Source: Lasiosphaeris hirsuta (taxonomy: Eukaryota > Ascomycota > Sordariomycetes > Sordariales > Lasiosphaeriaceae). From it: 64,000 nt of DNA. Both the position numbers and the translations under genes were made by a program. Shown here piece after piece: positions 31,799 to 44,097 of this stretch. The stretch spans positions 5,022,001 through 5,086,000 of the forward strand of contig JAUKUA010000001.1 in assembly GCA_030549175.1 (NCBI GenBank), written 5' to 3'. Every line of letters starts with the position of its first letter. Position 1 is the stretch's first letter. Below the pieces are notes generated by a model, which did not search any database, had not been told where the DNA came from, and was given only the letters and a program-made list of their open reading frames with translations.

Positions 31799-34321
31799 TT
31801 TGGTTGATTGCAGTCCGAGTTCTGGGTTGGGAGAGGTAGCTGGTGAAGTGGATTGGGCTTCTGTTCGAGTATACACAGGGCAGACCGCCGACTGATATTT
31901 GATGGGCGTGTTTTATAGGTGGGGCGATGATGATATGGTCCGTTCGAGGAAGCTGTCACTTTGCGTGCTCGGCTTCCTGTAGGCTGTACCAACAGTAAGA
32001 ACCAACCTTATATGCGTCAGGGTAGGAATCGTGCGTTGGGAATCAGAGCGATGGAAGTTGTCGATGGCACCAGACACATGCCACCTGATTGACGTATGTT
32101 AGTCAACGTCACGCAACCCGGATCGTTACTCCCCCATAGATATAGTGACCGGGCAGAAACAGCAAAGGGGCAAGGGCGATTGGTACTTGGCGGTCGATTG
32201 GCACCAATTGACACTCCGGGACGCGTCGAACGACCTCGTTCCAAGACAACCTGGAAGCTGGGCGAACCTTAACGGCCCGGGCGCCAAGATACATAAAAGA
32301 AGAGGATGGGTTCCTGACAGACGAGTTTCCCTGGTTGCTCTGCCCCGTAGAAGGTGCCGCCGGGCCTATACGTGCCTCGCAAAGTGGGCGGCAAAATACG
32401 GAAAGCACCCTCTTGTGGATGGCACACCGGCTTTTTCGGGTGATATCGACCAAATATTCTGACGTCACGGCTCAGTTGCGAGCGACCTGTCGTGTATACA
32501 CCTCTCCGAGCCCCTCATGCCTGTGTGCTTCAGCAAAGCGCAAGAGTAGCCCGTTGACCTATTCTGCTTCCCGATGGCCATTTCTATATATTCCACCCCG
32601 GCCCTCCTCAAGAGCGCTCGGCTTGCACACGCTTTCCAGGACGTGGTACAATCGCGATGTGCTACGACAGATCTGGTCGAAGTTGCCGATAAAACTCCAC
32701 CGAGTAGATATTTGCTTCGTAAGGTCAATGGGAAGCGATTTTTCGTTGTGATGTTTTGTTGTTGGAACAGCTCAGAGTGCCCCCTTTTCAGCCCAACCGT
32801 GACCTTACGGGAACATTTTGGGGGTTAGGGCCGCCTGAACCTAGCCCAGGCCTGGCTCGCTCAAACTCCAACTTGAGCCGAGAATGAGGAGCCTCGAGCT
32901 CGCCGTCGACGCAGAGCCTATGTCGTGATGCTTGACGTCCCCGAATATCGCAAATAGGGGTCGAGCACGTGGGAATCATCGGACTTTCGGGGACCACTCA
33001 GACACGTCCGGGGCATGGTTGCACGACGCATGCATAAATCCGCTGCTGTTGAGAGGGGGAACGGGGACCGGGCGACGCCTGGCTAGGCCCACGACAACTG
33101 CCACCTGGCTACCGAGGTATGAATTGGGCGCAACACCGCCGACACGTTGAAAGACGGAGCTGGAGTAGGGCAACGCTGAGGATTGAGACTGAAGGACTGA
33201 AGGACTGAAAACCTGAGAGGACTGCTTAAAAGACGATTGGATACGGCCGTAGGGACATCTCCATAAGACAGGCGGTATACCCAAGCCACAAGATACCCGA
33301 CCACACCGGATTGGGTACGAACTCAGCAGGTAGCGCTGGTAGCTCGTCGATTGCAGCGGACGATGCAGCAGAGGGGAACCTTTTCTGCCCTTCGACATGG
33401 ACGTCTGGAGTCTTGACTGGCTAGCACCAGCGATCGACTGCAGCAGGCACGCAGCTGCTGGCTTCCGCCCCACCGGCCAGCGCAGCGGGCAGCTTCCTTG
33501 CGTCTTTGGAACAGGGCGAGCTTCCACAATCCGTAATCCGCTGCAGTAGAAAAACAAGTGCCGTGCCCGCCTTCTTATTTTCGACCTTTTCTCTCCTCTC
33601 CGCTCTCTTCTCTCCTCACAACCGAGTGTCATCCGCCGCTCAAACGGTCGATGACTCGGACGAGGGAGTCTTTGCAAAGGGGAAGCCGGACTGCAGCGTC
33701 CGAAGAGTGAGCGAGAGTGGACCGCCGCAGGCACACTTCACCCGAACTGGTTGTCGGCTCAGGTCGGCAGTACCAGGGGGGACCACGCTGCTGGTGTCAA
33801 AATTGCCCACCCTCATTTGGGAGATCTCCATTGCTGCCCCTGATTGGCGACAACCTTCGAGGTTTCCCTACTTTCGAAAGAGAAGAAATCCCCCAATCCC
33901 CTCGAATCCAGGAAAAACGACCACGGCCTCTCTTTGTCTGCTCTCCAGCAGCTACCTAACCCTCAGCTGGGCGCTCTTGCGAGGTACGTTACCTGTGCAT
34001 TCCAATGCCCCGCCCCGATAGCCCCAATGGCGTGGCCGCAATCAAAGGACGCGCGCTTCTCCCTGTCGCGGCGTGAAATGGACTGCGGCTGCAGAATATT
34101 TTTATCGCTCCTGACAGCTGACATAGACTTTTTGACAGATCTCGACTCTGGCCAGCTTTCTTCCTCGCAAGCACACCCTACTATTTCAACACCCGGCACA
34201 AGGAACATCAAAGCATTCCCTCGCTTTTTGGGCCTCCGAAATACAAATTGACTGCCGTCATCGCCTTATCACTCAACTATTCCCTGCTACAGCCTACCGA
34301 AGTTGCTTCGGACTCGACAAA
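31799..34321. other. Intergenic, no supported gene
   Basis: 2.5 kb with no conserved frame. The 252-residue minus frame at 32976-33734 starts with GTG, is Arg/Ser-rich without a domain, and is not accepted. The last ~700 bp are CT-rich and probably include the PRA1 5' UTR. Confidence 0.45.
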
Positions 34322-34846
34322 ATGGCACGCATTCAGATCCCGATAGACATGCTGACGTCGCGCCTGGGCGATCGCTTTTCCGGCCTTCGCAATGGATCCA
34401 TCGCTAGCCGCTTCTCAAACCTGCGCCCCTTCTCCGAGTTCCTCGATGTCAAGCGCCTCTCCAAGCCCGCCGACTTCGGTGAGATGCAGTCGCGTGTCAA
34501 TTACAACCTCGGCCACTTCGCGAGCAACTATGCCGTCGTGTTCGTCATGCTCTGTATCTACTCGCTTCTCACCAATCTCGCACTGTTCTTCGACATTCTC
34601 TTCATCATTGTCGGCATGTGGACAATCGGCAAGCTTGATGGTCGTGACTTGGAGATTGGCCAGCAGCGATTCACAACCTCTCAGCTCTACACTGGCCTGT
34701 GGATTATCGCTATCCCGGTCATGATCTGGGCATCGCCAATCCTCACCCTGATGTGGTTGATTGGTGCCAGCGGCGTGGTCATTATTGGCCACGCTGCTAT
34801 GATGGATAAGCCTATCGATGAGGCTTTTTCCGGGGAGGCGGTCTAG
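34322..34846 (+). CDS. PRA1 family protein (prenylated Rab acceptor)
   Basis: A single-exon, 174-residue integral membrane protein of the ER/Golgi that binds prenylated Rab GTPases and helps vesicle targeting (Yip3-like). The N-terminal cytosolic part has RPFSEFLDVKRLSKPADFGEMQSRVNYNLGHFASNY, the family's signature region before the membrane. Two long hydrophobic hairpins follow: YAVVFVMLCIYSLLTN-LALFFDILFIIVGMW and LYTGLWIIAIPVMIWASPILTLMWLIGASGVVIIGHAA. The C-terminus is short and acidic (DKPIDEAFSGEAV). The start ATG is the first in frame after a long CT-rich leader. Length is typical for PRA1. Confidence 0.93.
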   Translation: MARIQIPIDMLTSRLGDRFSGLRNGSIASRFSNLRPFSEFLDVKRLSKPADFGEMQSRVNYNLGHFASNYAVVFVMLCIYSLLTNLALFFDILFIIVGMWTIGKLDGRDLEIGQQRFTTSQLYTGLWIIAIPVMIWASPILTLMWLIGASGVVIIGHAAMMDKPIDEAFSGEAV

Positions 34847-34910
34847 ATGGTCGGCCGCGAGCTCCCAAATTTGCGCCCCAGTGGGGAAGACCACCGAGGC
34901 GCGAGCGCAG

Positions 34911-36255
34911 GAACCACACAGCGCACAATGGGAGCGATGACGCACTCAGCTGGTGGGATCCTGGGCAGCGTCTCGTCGAGGAGTTGGAGAGTGATGAGGA
35001 TAGTGATATACAAGGCGTTGGGTTGGCTTCTACATTGGGAAACAGGGTCGTTAGCGATCCCCTTCGGTTTACGGGAATAGATTTGGGCGACAGGGAAGGC
35101 GGTACAGCTCGCCAGCGAAGGATTCAGGGGAGAGAAGAGGCTGGCAGAATTTCGGGTGATGATTCGGACTCCCAAGATGACGGTCAGGGACAAGTGGTTT
35201 TACGGGATAGGGAGGACCACGATAGGGAGGACATGCTCCTTGCAACTGCTATGGCACGGATACAGAGAGCCCAGGCCAAGGGCCAGAAAGATGTTAGGTT
35301 GAGCAAGGAGGAGTTGGCGGCATTCGAACGGCATCGGCAGCGCGAGGAGGAAGAGGGGCGCAAGAAACGAAGGGAGCAGCGAATTGCCGTCCCGCTCTCG
35401 CAGTTTGACCTGAGCTCTAGGAAGAGAAGAGACTCGGGGGCAGAAGACGACAGCCCCCCCCGGCGGCATTCGCCGGGCCAGATCGGAGAACAGCAGCGAG
35501 ACGTCCCACCAATGGGCTACTTCCCTCCACCTTCTTCGCGTTCGCTGCGTCCACATTCCGGTACTGGTTCGAGACCATCCAGCCGTGCTCCCGCCGACCG
35601 AGACCGGGGCGATTCCCCCTTCACATACTCTTATGTCAACCCAGAACAAGGAGCATCTAGTCGGTACCCATCTAACCCATCAGTTGGTCGACCTATCTCT
35701 CGAACCTCTATCCGTGGAGATTCCGGGGCCCCAAGCCAACACAGCCCGGCGGGTGGGTCTTCGAGTGTCTCACCTACTGCAAGACTTGACGTACCTCAGC
35801 AACCGCAGGTCACGATTGACCCCTTTCAGTATATGACGGGAGGCGTACGGGCACCATCTCACGCTGGCGCTTCATCGGCACGTCGGAGTGTGGCAGCTGC
35901 CCCCGGCGATTCACCTTACACATATGGTACTGGGCCTATGGGTGATAGCCGACGCAGTGTCAGCGGTGGCGAGTCGTCCAGCGATAATGGCAACGGTCCT
36001 AATGCCACACCCCCCGGACATGGGGCGAGAGTCAACAGTTCTGGCAGTGCTAGCCGTGGTCGTGTTCGCGAGGGTACTCCCCTTGCTGAAGAGCGCCCAA
36101 AGCCACCTGAGCCTGAGCGGCGATCAACCCGGGACCGATCACCCCATACGACATCCACTTCGAAGAAGGTCTCAAGCATTCTCTCTCCCGTTAGGCGTAA
36201 GTCGATATTGGGCAGCAGCAGTTCCAGCTCCAAGAGCAAGCGCAAGGGGAAATAG
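34911..36255 (+). CDS. Ser/Arg-rich conserved protein, 5' end unresolved
   Basis: The frame ends at TAG 36253-36255 and is open upstream to 34822, but contains no ATG before the internal MLLATAMARIQ. The text NHTAHNGSDDALSWWDPGQRLVEELESDEDSDIQGVGL (from 34912) is clearly coding. It is acidic, with a GNRVVSDPLRFTGIDL block, followed by an Arg/Glu-rich helix (AKGQKDVRLSKEELAAFERHRQREEEEGRKKRREQR). The last ~280 residues are disordered, Ser/Pro/Arg-rich, ending in a basic KSKRKGK tail that suggests the nucleus. A CAG at 34908-34910 could be a splice acceptor from an upstream first exon. Alternatively a one-base shift would join it to the ATG at 34847 (MVGRELPNL). No function recognised. Confidence 0.65.
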
Positions 36256-36684
36256 GTGTATCCTAGACAAAGTCTGACTGGGACTGGGTGTGGGACGCGG
36301 ACCAATCGATAGTGTTGACCTTCGATGAAGGTGCGAAGCAAAAAGATGGCCGCGGGTCAACAGCTGTTTGTGGGTATGATGGCATGGGAGTATGACGTGA
36401 TTAGACAAGTACTTGGCTTTTAATAATGCATTTTCCTTGTCCAATCTATCTTTCTGCTGTGGTTCCAAAGGTCTGCGGTTGGGACTTCCAGTTCCATAAT
36501 CCTGCTTACGCGTTAATGAAACTACAAAGCGAGGTTTGGTGTAAGAGAAACAATTGTGGGGTGTTCAGGGGAATACGAAGATTTCCCGAAACGCCCCCAT
36601 GGAATGAATATACAAGAAACGCAACATACACTCATCACGACATACCACACATGCAACACATTACCCATCACGAGCACATGCTAT
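36256..36684. other. Intergenic between convergent genes
   Basis: Shared 3' region of two convergent genes. Nothing else seen. Confidence 0.45.
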
Positions 36685-37582
36685 TTACGAAAACATCTTC
36701 GCAATCCCCATCAACCCATCTCCCCATCCACCACCGCCCCAAGAGTCCTTCTCCACACTCCGACGCTCCCACTGCATCCCGCCATCGCGCCCTCGCTCGA
36801 TCGACGTCTTGGTGACGCCGGCCCCGACACCTGCGCTGCTAGCCATACGCACGGCCTCGCCAACAAGCCCGATGCCGTCGCCCGTCGCTGCCTTGGACGC
36901 GACCCCGAGCATGCGGGTAAGCGACGGGGGCAGGCGCAGGCCGAAGCGCGCGAGCAGTGCTGTCAGCGCGCCGCCTGTTATTAGCGGCATGATGACCAGC
37001 ATGAAGACCTTGAGGGGGTGGCGCTTGGCGTAGTAGACGAGGTCGCGGAGCAGGCGTTTCAGCCGGCGAAGGACGCGTGAGACGAAGTTGGGCCGCGGGG
37101 AGCGCTTGTAGTATGATGGTGAGTGAGAGGCGCCGCCGGCTCCTTGGGACGGGGTTAGTAAAGTGCCTCGAGGGGCTAAGGGTGGGGGAGGGGGTTAAGG
37201 GAGACGTACCGAACCCGCTGAAGAAGCTGCTGCGGCTGGCGTTGTTGTTGTTAAAGAAGCCCTTGTCTTTGCTGCTGCCGTGCTTGCTGTGCTTGCTGTG
37301 GCGGCTGCTGCTGCGGTGGCGGTGGCCGTGGTCGTCATCGTCGTCGCCGCCGCCGCCAAAGAAGGACGCGGCATACCCACTGATGGTCTCGACAACGCCG
37401 CCGCCGCCGTGCGAGTGGCCATGCGGGTGGCCATGCGAGTGGGAATGGTGCCGCGATCTGGAGTGCGACCGTGACCTGCTCCGCGACCGGTGCTTATGCC
37501 GGTCCGACCGATCCCTCTTGGACCGCTTCGAGTGGGAAGAGCGGGCCGAAATCAGCGAGGCGGTGTCGTCAAGCATACCCAT
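36685..37582 (-). CDS. His/Ser-rich protein with C-terminal hydrophobic segment
   Basis: Exon 1 is 37582-37210 and exon 2 is 37142-36685. Splicing (GTACGT...CCCAAG) changes frame and gives 276 residues. The first half is a run of Ser, Arg, Lys and His, with a histidine/glycine tract (HGHPHGHSHGGGG) and a poly-Asp stretch after GYAASFFGGGG. The second half is different. A basic helix (RSPRPNFVSRVLRRLKRLLRDLVYYAKRHP) precedes a hydrophobic stretch LKVFMLVIMPLITGGALTALLARFGLRLP that could span a membrane, then a Gly/Ala-rich tail. The His tract could bind metal, but this is only composition. Likely a conserved fungal protein of unknown function. I trust the splice because both parts have matching coding character. 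Confidence 0.65.
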
Positions 37583-38598
37583 CTTTACGAACTGGAGCTA
37601 CTGCCGCGTGTATGCGCTGTATGTTGGTCGAGAGGGGGGGGGGGGGTGGTCCCTGTTGGACTGCACAACTGGAGGAGCGGGATGTTGGAGCTTCGATTCA
37701 ATAGCAGTAGCACCTATACACCGAGGTGACGATGGTGGATAACTGCCGACAAGACAATCGACGTGTCGGTGACTGTCGCGAGAGACAGAAGCTTGTGGGG
37801 ATCGTCTGCGAGGGCGGGCGAGGTGTATTTTCTTCTCCATTGGATGGGCTGCAAGCTCGCCCAGCCCCGGCGTGCTCACCGCTGGAAAGTCGTGAGGCTG
37901 GGCGGCGCTGGGATTCGCTGGATTGGATCAGGCTTGGTTTCGCGCGAAGCGGAGGACAGGGGTTGGAAGTGGAGCAAGGAGCTCCAGGCCGTTTGGGATG
38001 GTGGGGGGATTGGGGTAGCGTCTGCGAGGGAATCATAAGCACCCGACTTGACGACGGCTTCCATAGGTGCAATCTGCGGGGCTTACTGGATACTACATTT
38101 GGGATCTTGGTGGGTCAAACGCTGTCATTTTACACAGCAATGAAAAAAACCATTGTTACACTATTGATGAAGATCTTCTCATCAACAACCTCAAGCCTCC
38201 ATCAGCGAAGGCTTCTGTAGGCTTACTAACTGCTTCAATATTCGAGAATACCAGGAAACGTCATCCACGAGGCCCATAGACTCTTTATTTGTTCCTAGAT
38301 TTGATATTTGTAATATCGTGGCAGTGCTCAACGGTCCCTTCGGGAAAACATTGTATTGTCACCGAGAGTGAACTTTGTAAGTTCTGTTCCAAACTAGTTC
38401 AAGATTCTGAGCTTGAAGGGAATTTGGCAGCTCTCCCAACAGCTCTGACAGGTGGGGCAAAACCGTCAGAGCGCTAAACTGTATTAGGACTGGCGTTGTG
38501 CGTGCCTTGCAGGGCCTCGTCGCGGGGCACTGTTTCTCTTGCTCAGGCAGAACAACTTCTCTCCAGCAACTCGTTCACAGCGTCCACCAACAGCCATC
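37583..38598. other. Intergenic between divergent genes
   Basis: Presumed promoters of the His-rich and thioredoxin-PITH genes. No gene seen. Confidence 0.45.
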
Positions 38599-39949
38599 AT
38601 GTCTAAGACGGTCAGCATATCCTCGCCGTCGCAGTTCAAGGAGCTGCTACAGTCTTCCAAGATTGTAGTGGCAGACTGTGAGTAAAAACCCCAGCCCCCC
38701 CGGCCGCGGTCACAGCAGTTATGGCCTGTCGCTTGTCGCGATCGCGGTTGCTTGTTACCCCGCCATGATGCAAGTTGCGGTGGCCGGCCCAGAGGGCAAA
38801 GCTAGGCCGCCGTCTCTCTCATGGGAGCTGTCGAGTGGCCGGTACTACCAAATGCCGGGACCCGGGTCCGTACCCAGGTCTTCACCTGCCGTCATCCGAA
38901 GTCCAGCCTCCCCTGCCGCTGTCGATAGCCTCTTACGGTGCTTCGTGTCTGGACAGCTGACTAATTCTGTCTCTCACAGTCTACGCCGACTGGTGTGGCC
39001 CCTGCAACCAGGTTGCCCCCATCTACGAACAGCTCTCCCAGGCACTCTCTCGCCCGAATATCGTGACCTTTACCAAGATCAACACCGACATCCAGAAGGA
39101 GATAGCCTCTGAGTACGCAGTCACGAGTCTCCCGACCTTCATCTTCTTCCGCAATGGCCAGATCTCCGAGAAGGTCCAGGGCGCGAACCCCCTCAAGCTA
39201 CGCGACATCGTGAGGAAGCTCAGCGATGAGGTTGACAGCATCAGCGCTGCTGAGGCGGCTGCTGGCAGCAGCAGCAGCGGTGGCGGCCCGAGCTGGAGAG
39301 GCGCAGAGCTGCCCCGCGGCTACGCCGACATCAGCAGCCAGGTTGAGTTGCAGAGATGCGAGCTGTTGAATGTTGACTTGGATATCGGAAATCTGAGAGT
39401 GCTGTTTGACAGCTCGAAGCCGAGTGCGCTGCCGGGAGGAAAGAGCGGCGCAAAGGACTGGGTGGAGAGCGACACCGATGAGCAGCTGATGCTCTTCATG
39501 CCCTTTCAGTCCATGCTGAAGCTGCACACCCTTCAGGTATGACAATAAATGTGCGTGTTGAGAGCAAGAGCACGCCGCTAACTTGACATGCCCAGATCAC
39601 ATCTCTGCCCCCTGCTGACGACGACGATGAAGACGACGCACCCATGCGGCCGCGGAAGATCAAGCTCTTCACTAACAAACCGCACAACCTCGGGTTCGAC
39701 GAGGCCGAGGATATGGCTGCCACCCAAACCCTTGAGCTGTCTGAGAAGGACTGGAATGCCGACGGCACTGCCAACATTGCACTCCGTTATGTCAAATTCC
39801 AAAACATTACCAGCCTCGTCATGTTTGTCGTGGATGGAGATGGTGATGGCGAAAAGGTGAGGCTGGACCGGCTGAGGTTGATTGGAGAGGCTGGCGAGAA
39901 GCGGGAAATGGGGAAACTTGAGAAAATCGGGGATGCTCCTGGCGAGTAA
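38599..39949 (+). CDS. Thioredoxin-like protein with PITH domain (TXNL1 type)
   Basis: Three exons, 38599-38677, 38980-39536 and 39596-39949, give 329 residues. The first intron (302 bp) falls just before the active site, and splicing restores VADFYADWCGPCNQVAP with the redox pair Cys32-Gly-Pro-Cys35. The thioredoxin fold continues through INTDIQKEIASEYAVTSLPTFIFFRNG (cis-Pro in SLPTF) to about residue 110. A Ser/Gly linker follows. From about residue 130 the PITH domain begins (RGYADISSQVELQRCELLNVD, SDTDEQLMLFMPFQSMLKLHTLQITSL, RPRKIKLFTNKPHNLGFDEAE, RYVKFQNITSLVMFV). In animals and fission yeast such proteins associate with the 26S proteasome. Cytosolic, no signal peptide. Confidence 0.95.
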
Positions 39950-42900
39950 GGCAGCTGAAGGCCACCTATGTCTTGAAGTAGGGCAGGTGGTGAGAGCTGA
40001 AGGCTGGGGATGGCGAGCGAGGCTGGAGATCATCTATCAGCATTAAAAGATAGATGACGCGGGGCTGTGAAGGTCCTAAGATGGCGGGTGTGCGAGGCTC
40101 GATAGCAACAGGTGTGGTTGTGCAAGGCTTCTACATCCGAGCAGCTGACAGTCGGGCTTCCAATCATAGCAAGTCATGAAACAGCATGTCCTTTCACCAA
40201 ATGCGGGAGGTGAGGGCTGAACAGACAGGCGTCGATTGATTGTGAGCCACCTCATCGGGCCGCGGTGTCGAGATGCGGATAAATTGAAAACGGCATCCTA
40301 CTCAAGCGAGGTGGTCGTGCCCCAGCCGCCTCATTCCAGTCATTCCAGGAAATCTGGGAGATTGAGCAATCATGGGATTTATGATTCACAGCGGGAAACG
40401 AAACCTGGTCCTCGCTACTATCCTGGTTTGGCAAGACGAGGGCATTAGGGATCGGAGAAAAACACGGGGCGTCATGCGCTGACCAGGCCAGATAAAGCCG
40501 TCGATAATAGCCGTAGTTGAATCACGAATGCCCCACGCAGCTATCAGACCCTACTGAAGTAGATCTCCCACTGTTCCAAAAACAGATCTCCAGTACCGAC
40601 AGGCGGTTGGGGCTCAAGCCTCCTAGCGTAACCCCCAGAGCCTCACCAACACCCATCGCTAACTTTAACCGCCGCGCGTTTCGCATGAACACAATGGTAA
40701 TCCAAGTAATGTCCGGCCTCCACACCACCACCAAGCCCTTCAGGGTTAATTCTTGGTGGACTGGCTGGAAGAAGAGGCCGGCCGCAATTTGATTCTTCTG
40801 GGCCACGACTGACGCTTCGGGTCCATAGAGATCTCCCGAGGGACATCGGACCCGAGGCAACACGGGGGTGTTTTTTATAGTCGTGGCAGCCGCACGAAGG
40901 AAAAAAGAAAGAAGAAAGAAATGGAAAATTTAGTTTGAGGCCCTTGATATTCTAAAATCGTGGTGGAGCCTTCCCGATTAGTCATCGACCAGTCTCCGTC
41001 CTCGAATTTTTGGCCAATGAGCGTGGGCCGGTAAATTAGCGGGTGCCGGAAAAACACTGGCCCGGCTCCACCATCTTTTCGCATTCCAGAGGATTTCCAG
41101 CGGAAGCGGCAGGGGAGGCTCGAGGCCTTGGAATTCTCGGTTGGTGTGGCAGGGCAGGCTCGTTTCCGTCTTTTGGAGCCGGGAGCCAGGCGAGCCAGCC
41201 TCTCTGGTTCAGCACACAGCAGGTGTGGTCGGAGGGCCTTCCGTATTCGAAGAGCGGATTCGTTGATGGCCGAACGAGTGACCTCGTCGACCACACGCAT
41301 CACACAGATGGGCCAGAATCCAAAATGCGCCGCCGGGCGGAATTGATTAAAAGGAGCCCATTCATCTATGTCACGCAACCCTCGCAGCGCCATCGCAGCC
41401 TGTCGCAGGCCGTCGCAGGCCGTCGCAGTCGCAGCCGCCACTCGCCAGCTCCTGGATGCGGTTCTGGTGGCCCAGTCAGGATATTCAGTCCGCAACGCTC
41501 AAGTTTCCAGTCCCCGTTCGTCTCGGCACGGTGGCTTGAGCACTTTATTTCTGCCATCGCGACTCGCACACGACAGCCCAAGACGCATGCCGGCTGCGCT
41601 GAGCTCGCTGCCGGTGGCCACGGACTGCAAACAGGCTTTGCATGGTGTTTCGGTGTTTCGTCCCGCTCAGCATCACATCGCATCGCATCATCGCCGTGCC
41701 CCCATGCAAACAGCCAGTCAAGAGCAGTCACTGATCAACTGATGTTTGGTTTCGCCTGAGAAAGTGAAAAGTGACGGGAGAAACTGATCAGAGCCGAGCG
41801 TCATTCGTCCCGGTGCCCCACGTTGACTGTCAAGCCAGCGTTTCCATGCAGTGCGCCGAGGTACCTAAGCTGCAGTGTCAAGAGTCTCGAAAATCCCCCT
41901 CGCCCCTTGGTACTGCTGTACTACCTTTCCCGTTTTACATGCTTGCCGGCCGTGGGACGGTATGATCGATCCCCTATCCCACGTCCTGTCCCGCCCCAAA
42001 ACTCACCGCCCCCTACACTACCTACATTGGTACATACCAAACTCCCTTTCCTTTCCTTTCTCCCCCGCCCCCCAACCGAGGCTGCTCGATGGCTGAGGCT
42101 AGACGGGTTAGATGCTCGTTGCACGCTTGGGCGCTCGCGCGCTTGCTTGTACTCGCCTCGCCTCGCCTGGCTTCGTCTGGCTTCGCCTACTCGGCTGCTA
42201 GCATGCTCCCGCTTGCCCATGCTCGCCTGTTCGCTTGTTCGCTTGTTCGCCTACCTCCTCACCGTGATTGCGCCGTTGATCACTGCTGCGCATATCGTTC
42301 CGTCTATCCATCTGCCCATCTACCCAGATCGCCAGCCGCTAGTCTCCATTCCCACTTCCCTATCTCTCCTTGGTCGATGTTCTCCCGGCGCTCGTCTCGA
42401 CGCCCCCCTAGCCTTTCCCGGCCCAGCTCCCCCTCCCCAACTTTGTCCCTGGGCCAGCGTCCAGGCTTGGGCCAACCCCCTACCACTGCTACTCGGTCCC
42501 CACTGTCACTCCCCCCTCGATCACGAAAGCCGGCGCACAACTGCAACTCTGTTTCGACGGCACGTTACCATGGGCCCCAAGATCGGTAAGCCTGAAGAGT
42601 AATGAATTGGATCACTGCAGGATTAAAACGTGGCCCGTATATGCTAAGAATAGCCCATCCCTTCCCTGGCCACGTACCATCCGCCTGCTGTAGTCGACCG
42701 CTCCCTTCCTCTGACCTCACTCTGCTTTTGGCTGCCCTAGGCCTCTAGCTCGCTCTAGCTACTTCGCACACAGTCCGCGTTCTAATGGCGCCCGCTCCCA
42801 CGCTCTGGTCCCAAAGGACCTCCCAGGGGCCCCGGTCCCTACCTCCTACTTGGGATGCTGCGCTGCGTACTCCGTACCCATCGTCCCGCTTCCCAAGAAG

Positions 42901-44097
42901 TCGAGGCCCCCAGCTGACGGCAGTCCCCCCTGGCCTCCCTGCCAGCTGCCTCTTCAAGGCTCGGCGGGCTCTGAGCCTACTATCATGTACGGGTCCCTAC
43001 TATGCACTGCGTAGTATGCGCTTTGGGTGCCGTGACAGCAAAGGGAAATGACATGAACATGACCAAGACTGCCATCGCCAGCCAGCAATTGGTGGCCCCC
43101 CATCTGAACCGCAGTGAACCGTGGCACCCCCCCTTTTTTTTTCTTCCGCTCTGACCCTGCTGGGCCATGCTCCATGCTCAACCACTGCTGTGCCGGCCAA
43201 GTCCCGTGTGAGAGACTGCCTCTTGCGGAAGGTTTAGCTTTCATCTCATCTCTCAGTCAAGGATACGCCTCCCATGTCAAGCAGCACGCATGGCAGGTTT
43301 TAGAGTATCGACCTTGCACCCTCCCTTAACTCGTTTCCGACAGGTCTCCCGACAGGCGCCGAGCCCGTTGTGCTGCTGCTTAGCTTAGCTTGTCCTAAGC
43401 TACCCAAGCTCCGGTTCGCCCTCGTGCTGCCTTTTGTTCCTTTTGCTTGCTGTCAAGCGACGGAGAGCTGAAGCCACAGACTCAAACCCAAACGACCCCA
43501 AAACTTGGTCTATCCCTCTCGGCCCTCAACCCTCGACTCTTCCCAACTTCCTCTTCCTTCTTGCCCTCTTGACCTGCCAGAGCAGATGACGTGATATTAA
43601 AAACCCGTGCTGCGGCTCGTAATTCCCTAACAACCCATTGGGCTGGAATTACTCATAGCATCCATCCCCTTTCAGCCTGCCTCCTTCTCAGAGGTGTCCC
43701 TATCTCAAAAGCCCTTAAAAAGCCGCCTTCACCCACCACAGCCTCCCTTGGACACTCTTGCGCCATATCCGAAGCGAGCACCAACGACCCGGCTAAGCAT
43801 ATTGAAGGGGCGAAAAGAAAAATCAGTCACCAATAGGTTGTCCGATGTCTGAGTGGAATTGCCCGACCGACTTATAACACTATTCAATTATTTGGAGTGG
43901 CTTGTTTTGTGTGGAGTACTTTGACGTGGCCACCGAGAAGGACCAAGAGGTTGGGCCGGTTATATTCCCAAGGACTCAACAGACATCACCAGAGACAGAC
44001 CTGCCAGCAGTATATACACAGCTGCGCTGCGCCAACTCGAAAGGAGCCCCGGTTGTCGCAACCATTCCCCAACACAAGATTCCCACACCCAACCACG
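39950..44097. other. Long intergenic region with simple repeats
   Basis: No convincing gene in 4.1 kb. There is a 10-bp repeat (CGTCGCAGGC near 41401-41430), a C/T-biased stretch 41870-42560 of near-repetitive GCTCGCCT/TTCGCTTG words, and an isolated ATGGGCCCCAAGATCG|GTAAGCC near 42570 that looks like a start exon plus donor but has no visible downstream partner. The long frame at 41823-42602 is low-complexity and not accepted. Confidence 0.45.

Noticed and set aside
32976..33734. 252-residue minus-strand ORF, Arg/Ser-rich
   Set aside because: Starts with GTG, low-complexity and lies in the CT-rich leader region of PRA1; no conserved block seen.
40875..41495. 206-residue minus-strand ORF
   Set aside because: No domain, overlaps the CGTCGCAGGC repeats, and an opposite-strand frame of similar length exists.
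41823..42602. 259-residue plus-strand ORF
   Set aside because: Composed of near-repeated CT-rich words (LACSRLPMLACSLVRLF); begins without ATG context, likely a chance frame.
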